40,543 nucleotides of DNA from Oceanospirillaceae bacterium. Its GTDB lineage: Bacteria > Pseudomonadota > Gammaproteobacteria > Pseudomonadales > Balneatricaceae. Below are positions 35,861-40,543 of this stretch, piece by piece. The position numbers were made by a program, and so were the translations under genes. Numbering within the stretch: position 1 is the stretch's first letter; every line of letters begins with the position of its first letter. Location: positions 1 to 40,543 of the forward strand of contig JABXIM010000067.1 of assembly GCA_013373085.1 (NCBI GenBank). Reading direction: 5' to 3'. The notes under the pieces are model-generated. The model did not search any database, had not been told where the DNA came from, and worked only from the letters and a program-made list of their open reading frames with translations.

Positions 35861-35876
35861 GGCGAAAGTCGTGCCA
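35861..35876 (-). promoter_or_regulatory. Sigma-54 (-24/-12) promoter after nirD
   Basis: TGGCACGACTTTCGCC on the minus strand has GG/GC at 12-base spacing and a perfect TGGCACG half. It would start transcription just before attenuator 3, toward nasA. Confidence 0.7.
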
Positions 35877-36008
35877 ACTTTTATTTTTGTTGTGTCGCCC
35901 CTGCATCTTCCGTGAATTCGGGGGCCGGCTCCCCGGAGCTGCTTTCTTTTCGATGGACAGCAGGCCCCGGGTGGGACAGTTTGGCGCACCGCGCCCCGGG
36001 CTTGCGCC

Positions 36009-36353
36009 TTAACGGGGCGTCGGGTCTATCAGCAGCAGTTCGTCGTCGAGCGAGACCTGCCAGGTCGCGAGGCGGACCTCGTCGTCTTCCAGGCAGCGTC
36101 CGTCGACCAGGCTGAAGTGCTGCTTGTAAAGCGGTGACGCGACTACCGGCTCATCGCCGACCGAGCCGACGATGCCCCGTGACATAACATTGGCACCGCC
36201 GATCGGGTCGTGGTTGTCGATGGCGTAGACCTGGTCGTCCTCGGGCAGGTAGAAGAGGGCGATCTGTCGGTTGTCGACCAGGGCGCAGACGCCGCTGCCG
36301 GGGATCAGGTCGTCTTTGCCGCACAGCGGTATCCAGTGGGTTTTGGTGTTCAT
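36009..36353 (-). CDS. nirD: Nitrite reductase [NAD(P)H] small subunit
   Basis: The 114-residue partner of NirB has a Rieske-like fold (WIPLCGKDDLIPGSGVCALVDNRQIALFYL ... VYAIDNHDPIGGANVMSRGIVG ... VASPLYKQHFSLVDGRCLEDD). As is normal for NirD, the Cys/His cluster ligands of true Rieske proteins are missing: the loop positions are NHDPIGG and PLYKQHF. GAGGAAAA precedes the start, and nirB ends 11 bp upstream, so the two are co-expressed. It supports cytosolic reduction of nitrite to ammonium. Confidence 0.95.
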   Translation of the reverse strand: MNTKTHWIPLCGKDDLIPGSGVCALVDNRQIALFYLPEDDQVYAIDNHDPIGGANVMSRGIVGSVGDEPVVASPLYKQHFSLVDGRCLEDDEVRLATWQVSLDDELLLIDPTPR

Positions 36354-36364
36354 GTGTATTTTCC

Positions 36365-38911
36365 TCAGCTGACAAGCTTGATCGGTTCGGCCTTGCCGGC
36401 GGCCTTCTCTGCGGGCGACGCGGGACGAATCTGGTCACGTTCCATAACGAAGACCACGTTGTCGTCGGTCGCATCGGCGTTGACGAAGGGGCGGAAGCGT
36501 TTCAGGGCTTCCGGGTCCTCGAGGGTCTTCTTCCATTCGCATTCGTAGGTGCCGATGACCTGCTGCATCTGCGCTTCGAGTTCCCCGCCGATGCCAAGGG
36601 AGTCCTCGATTACCACCTGGCGCAGGTAGTCGAGACCACCTTCGAGGTTGTCCATCCATACCGAGGTGCGCTGAAGTCGGTCGCCGGTCTTGATGTAGAA
36701 CATCAGGAAACGGTCGATGTAGCGGATCAGCGTGTCGCGATCGAGGTCGGTGGCGAACAGATCGGCGTGACGCGGTTTCATGCCGCCGTTGCCGCACAGG
36801 TAGAGGTTCCAGCCGTTCTCGGTGGCGATAATGCCGACGTCCTTGCTCTGGGCCTCGGCGCACTCGCGGGTGCAGCCGGAGACTGCGAACTTGAGCTTGT
36901 GCGGCGCGCGCAGGCCCTTGTAACGGTTCTCGATATCGATCGCGAGTCCGACACTGTCGTCTACGCCGTAGCGGCACCAGGTGCTGCCGACGCAGGACTT
37001 CACGGTCCGTACCGACTTGCCGTAGGCGTGACCGGTTTCGAAGCCGGCATCGACCAGCTCCTGCCAGATCAGCGGCAGCTGCTCCAGGCGGGCGCCGAAC
37101 AGGTCGACACGCTGGCCGCCCGTGATCTTGGTATAGAGGTTGTACTTCTTCGCCACCTGGCCGAGCACAATCAGCTTGTCCGGCGTGATTTCACCGCCTG
37201 CAACCCGCGGCACCACCGAGTAAGTGCCGTCTTTCTGCATGTTGGCGAGGAAGGTGTCGTTGGTGTCCTGCAGGCCGACGTGGGGCTTCTTCAGCACGTA
37301 CTCGTTCCAGCACGAGGCCAGGATCGAGCCGACGGTCGGTTTGCAGATATCGCAGCCTTTACCCTTGCCGTGCTTGTGCAGCAGTTCGTCGAAGCTCTTG
37401 ATCTGGTCGACCCGCACCAGGTGGTAGAGCTCCTGGCGGGTGTAGGGGAAGTGCTCGCAGATGTCCTTGCTCACCGCGACACCGCGGGCTTCCAGTTCGT
37501 GGTTGACGACGTTGGTCAGCAGCGCCGCGCAGCCGCCGCAGCCGGTGCCGGCCTTGGTGGCGGTTTTGACGCCGGCGACATCGCTGCAGCCGCTTTCGAT
37601 CGCCTGGCAGATGGCGCCCTTGGTGACATCGTGGCAGGAGCAGATCTGGGCACTTTCCGGCAGCGCCGAGACGCCGAGGGCCGGTTTGGCGTCACCGCCA
37701 CGCTGCGGCAGGATCAGGCTGTCCGGGAATTCCGGCAACTCGATACCGTTGAGCGCGTACTGCAGCAAGGTGCCGTAGTCCTCGGCATCGCCCACGAGGA
37801 TGGCGCCGAGCAGCTGCTTGCCGCCGTCGTCGACGACGATCTTCTTGTACACGCCGTGATTTTCGTCGAGGTAGGTGTAGCTGCGCGAGCCGGCGCTGTG
37901 GCCGTGGGCATCGCCGATACTGGCGACGTCGACGCCCATCAGCTTCAGCTTGGTGCTCATGTCGGCGCCGAGGAACTGGCTGTCTTCGCCCAGCAGCTGC
38001 GCCACCGCGACCTTGGCCATGCTGTAGCCGGGGGCGACCAGACCGAAGATACGGCCGTTCCAGAGGGCGCACTCGCCGATGGCGAAAATGTGCTTGTCGG
38101 AGGTCAGGCAGTCGTTGTCGATGACGATACCGCCGCGCTCGCCGATCTCGAGGCCTGCGCTGCGGGCCAGTTCGTCACGCGGGCGGATGCCGGCGGAGAA
38201 CAGGATCAGGTCGGTCTCGAGGGATTCGCCGTCGGCGAACTCCATGCGGTGCACGGCGTTGTCGCCGTCGACGATCTGCTGGGTGTTCTTGCCGGTGTGC
38301 ACGCGCACCCCGAGCTCCTCGATCTTGTCGCGCAGCACCTTGCCGCCGGCATCGTCGAGCTGCACCGCCATCAGGCGCGGTGCGAACTCGACCACGTGGG
38401 TCTCGAGGCCGAGATCGCGCAGCGCTTTCGCCGCCTCGAGACCCAGCAGGCCGCCACCGACGACGACACCGGTTTTGCCGTTTGCGGCGCTGGTCTTGAT
38501 GGACTCCAGATCCTCGATGGTGCGATAGACCAGACAGTGCTCGCGTTCATGGCCCGGTACCGGCGGTACGAAGGGGTAGGAACCGGTGGCCAGAACGATG
38601 CGGTCGTAAGGCAGTTCGGTGCCCTTGTCGCTGGTCACGAGCTGACGATTGCGGTCGATGGCCACGGCCTTTTCGTTGAGCAGTACGTTGAAGCCCCATT
38701 CGGCATACTGGGCCGGCTGGCCCATCGCCAGATCCTCCGCGCTTTTGCCGGCGAAGTATTCGCTCAGGTGAACACGATCGTATGCCAGGCGCGGCTCTTC
38801 GCAAAAGACGGTGACATCGAAACGCGCGCTTTCACCGCTCTCGGCGAGGCTCTGAAGGAACTGGTGGCCGACCATGCCGTTGCCGATCAGGATCAGTTTG
38901 GTCTTGTTCAT
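36365..38911 (-). CDS. nirB: Nitrite reductase [NAD(P)H] large subunit
   Basis: The 848-residue siroheme enzyme reduces nitrite to ammonium in the cytosol with NAD(P)H. The N-terminal FAD/NAD module starts KLILIGNGMVGHQFLQSL and contains GGGLLGLEAAKAL. A central BFD-like [2Fe-2S] domain reads ICSCHDVTKGAICQAI...GTGCGGC, with a second Cys-rich part GKGCDICKPTVGSILAS. The C-terminal siroheme/[4Fe-4S] site reads VGSTWCRYGVDDS...AVSGCTRECAEAQSKDVGIIATENGWNLYLCGNGG. Size matches E. coli NirB (847). GGGAG precedes the start. It sits between the FAD oxidoreductase (71 bp upstream) and nirD. Confidence 0.97.
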   Translation of the reverse strand: MNKTKLILIGNGMVGHQFLQSLAESGESARFDVTVFCEEPRLAYDRVHLSEYFAGKSAEDLAMGQPAQYAEWGFNVLLNEKAVAIDRNRQLVTSDKGTELPYDRIVLATGSYPFVPPVPGHEREHCLVYRTIEDLESIKTSAANGKTGVVVGGGLLGLEAAKALRDLGLETHVVEFAPRLMAVQLDDAGGKVLRDKIEELGVRVHTGKNTQQIVDGDNAVHRMEFADGESLETDLILFSAGIRPRDELARSAGLEIGERGGIVIDNDCLTSDKHIFAIGECALWNGRIFGLVAPGYSMAKVAVAQLLGEDSQFLGADMSTKLKLMGVDVASIGDAHGHSAGSRSYTYLDENHGVYKKIVVDDGGKQLLGAILVGDAEDYGTLLQYALNGIELPEFPDSLILPQRGGDAKPALGVSALPESAQICSCHDVTKGAICQAIESGCSDVAGVKTATKAGTGCGGCAALLTNVVNHELEARGVAVSKDICEHFPYTRQELYHLVRVDQIKSFDELLHKHGKGKGCDICKPTVGSILASCWNEYVLKKPHVGLQDTNDTFLANMQKDGTYSVVPRVAGGEITPDKLIVLGQVAKKYNLYTKITGGQRVDLFGARLEQLPLIWQELVDAGFETGHAYGKSVRTVKSCVGSTWCRYGVDDSVGLAIDIENRYKGLRAPHKLKFAVSGCTRECAEAQSKDVGIIATENGWNLYLCGNGGMKPRHADLFATDLDRDTLIRYIDRFLMFYIKTGDRLQRTSVWMDNLEGGLDYLRQVVIEDSLGIGGELEAQMQQVIGTYECEWKKTLEDPEALKRFRPFVNADATDDNVVFVMERDQIRPASPAEKAAGKAEPIKLVS

Positions 38912-38982
38912 GGGTCTACTCCCGTTGCGAATTCTTCAAAGGGACCGGCGCGTCGAAGCGGGGCCGGTCCGGGTGTCAGCTG

Positions 38983-40239
38983 TCATACCGCGATGTCCCG
39001 CGGCGGTGCGTCGATGTCTTCTTCCGTGCCGGCTTCGCAGTACGCGCGGCCGAACGGCAACATCGGAATCAGGTCGTCGAGCGGCGCTTGCCGCTGCAGC
39101 AGTTCGAAATACCAGGCGCCGTCGGCGGTATCGCCGTAAAGCACGACGCCGGCAAGGCGGTTGTTACGAAGCAGAAGCTTGCGGTATACGCCAGCCGCCG
39201 GATCGCTAAGGGTCAGCGCCTCCAGCCCGGGGGCATCCAGGTGCTCACCGGCCGAGAACAGGCTGATGCCCGAGACTTTCAGCTGGGTCGGGACCGGTGC
39301 GGCGCGGTAAGGGGTGGCCAAACCCCGGACCAGCCGGTCTGCGAGCAGGCGGGCCTGTTCCCAGATCGGCGCAACCAGTCCGAAGGTCCGGCCGCGGTGC
39401 TCGATGCATTCGCCCAGCGCGCTGATCGCCGGGTCTTCGCTGCGCAGGAGATCGTCCACCAGCAGGCCTTGCTGGCAGGTGAGGCCGGCATCCTGCACCA
39501 GCTCGATATTGGGGGTGATGCCGGTGGCGATGACGGCGCAGCCGGCGGTTAGCCGGGCGCCGCTCTTCAACCGGGCGCCCGTCAGTTCGCAGTCGCCCTC
39601 GAAGGCAGCGACTTCATCCCCAAGCACGAAGCGGATGCCGCGGGCTTCGAGGGACCGGCGCAGCAGGCGGCCGGCAAAGCGGTCGAGCTGACGGTTCATC
39701 AGCCAGCCGGCGCGGTGTACCAGGGTGACGTCGAGGCCGCGCTTGTTGAGCGCGTGGGCGGCTTCGAGGCCGAGCAGGCCGCCACCGATCACCAGCGCTT
39801 CGCGGCAGTGGCCGCTGCGCCCGAGGATACGGTCGACATCGTCGCAGGTGCGGAAGTCGAAAACGCCTTCGAGTGCCTGGTTCGCCGCCAGGATACGTGC
39901 CGGTCGGGAGCCGGTCGCAATCACCAACTGGTCGTAATCGCAGCGTACGCCGCTGCGACTGATAATGCGGCGGGCGACGCGGTCGATGCGGACCACGGGA
40001 TCGCCGCTGTGCAGCCGGATACCGTTGTCCTGGTACCAGTCGGTGCTTTTCAGCTGGATCGCGGCCAGGTCGGTTTCACCCGCCAGTAGCGGCGACAGCT
40101 GAATGCGGTTGTAGGCGCCGCCGGGCTCCTCGCCGAAAATGGTGATATCGAATCGTCCGGCGCCACGGCGCAACAGCTCGTCCAGCAGGCGGCTGGTGGC
40201 CATGCCGTTACCGATGATAATGAGCTTGTGTCGTTCCAT
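38983..40239 (-). CDS. FAD-dependent NAD(P)-disulfide-type oxidoreductase, probable electron donor of the nitrate/nitrite system
   Basis: The 418-residue flavoprotein has an N-terminal FAD motif KLIIIGNGMATSRLLDELL, NAD motif ALVIGGGLLGLEAAHAL, ATG-type GSRPARIL and CAVIATGITPNIELV. It is similar to the first half of NirB, whose start (KLILIGNGM) is nearly the same, so the two are paralogous modules. Such genes accompany nasA/nirB in many Gammaproteobacteria and correspond to the flavin part of Klebsiella NasC. I infer electron transfer from NAD(P)H to NasA, but this is not shown by sequence. The start at 40239 is chosen for the FAD motif and AGGAG upstream; the frame runs on to 40281 only through the leader terminator. 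It is the first gene of the cluster. Confidence 0.85.
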   Translation of the reverse strand: MERHKLIIIGNGMATSRLLDELLRRGAGRFDITIFGEEPGGAYNRIQLSPLLAGETDLAAIQLKSTDWYQDNGIRLHSGDPVVRIDRVARRIISRSGVRCDYDQLVIATGSRPARILAANQALEGVFDFRTCDDVDRILGRSGHCREALVIGGGLLGLEAAHALNKRGLDVTLVHRAGWLMNRQLDRFAGRLLRRSLEARGIRFVLGDEVAAFEGDCELTGARLKSGARLTAGCAVIATGITPNIELVQDAGLTCQQGLLVDDLLRSEDPAISALGECIEHRGRTFGLVAPIWEQARLLADRLVRGLATPYRAAPVPTQLKVSGISLFSAGEHLDAPGLEALTLSDPAAGVYRKLLLRNNRLAGVVLYGDTADGAWYFELLQRQAPLDDLIPMLPFGRAYCEAGTEEDIDAPPRDIAV

Positions 40240-40264
40240 AGCGCCGACTCCTGTTGAAAAACAA

Positions 40265-40314
40265 CAAAAAAAGGCGCTCATCGTCCGTGCACGAGGGCAC
40301 GGGGATGAACGCCT
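40265..40314 (-). terminator. Leader attenuator before the FAD oxidoreductase gene
   Basis: On the minus strand AGGCGTTCATC pairs with GATGAGCGCCT (40304-40314 with 40272-40282). An inner CCGTGC/GCACGG stem closes a six-base loop, CCTCGT, and seven T follow. It lies 25 bp before the start codon. A first small hairpin GCCCC-TTCG-GGGGC is at 40324-40337. Confidence 0.8.
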
Positions 40315-40360
40315 TTGTTCAGTGCCCCCGAAGGGGCGTCCGTTTGTATGAGTCAGTTAA

Positions 40361-40376
40361 AGCAGGGTGCGTGCCA
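40361..40376 (-). promoter_or_regulatory. Sigma-54 (-24/-12) promoter of the nitrite/nitrate cluster
   Basis: TGGCACGCACCCTGCT on the minus strand agrees with TGGCACG-N4-TTGC except for one base. Predicted transcription would give a ~110-nt leader before the FAD oxidoreductase gene. Confidence 0.75.
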
Positions 40377-40473
40377 ATTTTATAAAAACAAGGAATTTCA
40401 AATGGTTGGCATGAGTTGGTAGTGTTTTTTGAAGTCCGCTTTTGCACCGAATGGGGTAGGTGGGATGTTTCGG

Positions 40474-40490
40474 TGCCTGCCTTTGGTGCA
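40474..40490. promoter_or_regulatory. NtrC-like binding site
   Basis: The minus strand reads TGCACCAAAGGCAGGCA: a perfect left half TGCACCA and three of seven bases in the right half. It lies ~98 bp upstream of the sigma-54 promoter. A second half-site, TGCACC, is at 40443-40448 on the plus strand. Confidence 0.45.
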
Positions 40491-40543
40491 TAAATCGTTA
40501 CGGGTAACAGCAGTTGTAGATGCTATGAAGGGTCGTCCCCACG

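Larger units (their letters stand above)
34955..36008 (-). other. 1.05-kb nirD-nasA control region with three stacked leader hairpins
   Basis: No credible gene is present; a 257-codon frame crossing all hairpins is not believable. On the minus strand the region carries, in order: a sigma-54-type promoter (35861-35876), attenuator 3 (35755-35845), attenuator 2 (35458-35545), a dispersed repeat (35341-35385), an NtrC-like site (35304-35320), a second sigma-54-type promoter (35181-35196) and attenuator 1 (35079-35130). Confidence 0.6.
40240..40543 (-). other. Promoter-leader region of the nitrite/nitrate cluster
   Basis: The 304 bp contain no gene that I can support. They hold the NtrC-like site, sigma-54 promoter, small hairpin and attenuator listed separately. 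Bases 40491-40543 show nothing recognisable before the window ends. Confidence 0.5.

Noticed and set aside
34955-36008. ANTAR hexaloop consensus (A at 1, G at 4) in the leader hairpins
   Set aside because: None of the upstream hairpins shows the consensus loop clearly by eye, so the leaders are called attenuators and NasR/NasT control is left as inference.
36767-39139. 790-codon open frame on the plus strand opposite nirB
   Set aside because: Antisense shadow of nirB; rich in Ala, Val, Asp and Gln with no motif.

Overview
The window is high-GC, gene-dense DNA from a gammaproteobacterium. The basis is gene content: class I AroA, TtcA, the EF-P hydroxylase EpmC, BolA, YecA/UPF0149 and a MksFEB condensin. 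GTGGGAGC-type and GTAGGTTGGGT-type intergenic repeats resemble those common in Pseudomonas and related marine or soil genera. I cannot name the genus with confidence. I see no tRNA, rRNA, CRISPR array, prophage or intact insertion sequence.

Layout. Bases 1-1783 are the 3' end of a secreted RTX/type I adhesin, closed by a strong terminator. A 785-bp gap built from nested inverted repeats follows. Bases 2569-8026 hold a tightly overlapping mksF-mksE-mksB condensin operon with no mksG/jetD nuclease next to it. Bases 8122-10958 carry two unknown genes, a DUF3422 membrane protein and a translationally coupled BolA protein. Bases 11069-12840 (minus strand) carry a small exported protein and aroA. 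Bases 13209-16761 carry an ABC exporter, a cardiolipin synthase-like PLD protein and a glycine-zipper lipoprotein. Between 16823 and 17016 lies a promoter, a possible Fur site and a long hairpin that together look like a small RNA gene. Bases 17171-25705 carry a YecA-like protein (minus strand), then a plus-strand run: RecQ, a membrane-anchored metzincin-like protein, TtcA, a DUF2254 membrane protein, an unknown protein, a lipoprotein and EpmC. Bases 25740-29339 are a minus-strand run: EamA exporter, CobW GTPase, a small membrane protein, a Sco1/SenC protein and a PCu(A)C copper chaperone. This looks like a metal-handling set for copper delivery to cytochrome oxidase plus a CobW metallochaperone. 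Bases 29626-32268 encode a membrane-anchored PAS-GGDEF-EAL protein.

Bases 32309-40543 (minus strand) are an assimilatory nitrate/nitrite reduction cluster: FAD oxidoreductase, nirB, nirD and nasA. NasA would reduce nitrate to nitrite and NirBD nitrite to ammonium; the FAD protein is a plausible electron donor.

The most striking part is the control DNA of this cluster. There are three sigma-54 type -24/-12 promoters and two NtrC-like sites. There are also four leader hairpins ending in U-tracts; three of these are stacked in the 1.05-kb gap between nirD and nasA. Those three share a 14-nt motif, and their stems differ by compensatory changes. This points to nitrogen-controlled initiation plus transcription attenuation, plausibly NasR/NasT (ANTAR) antitermination, although no such regulator lies in the window.
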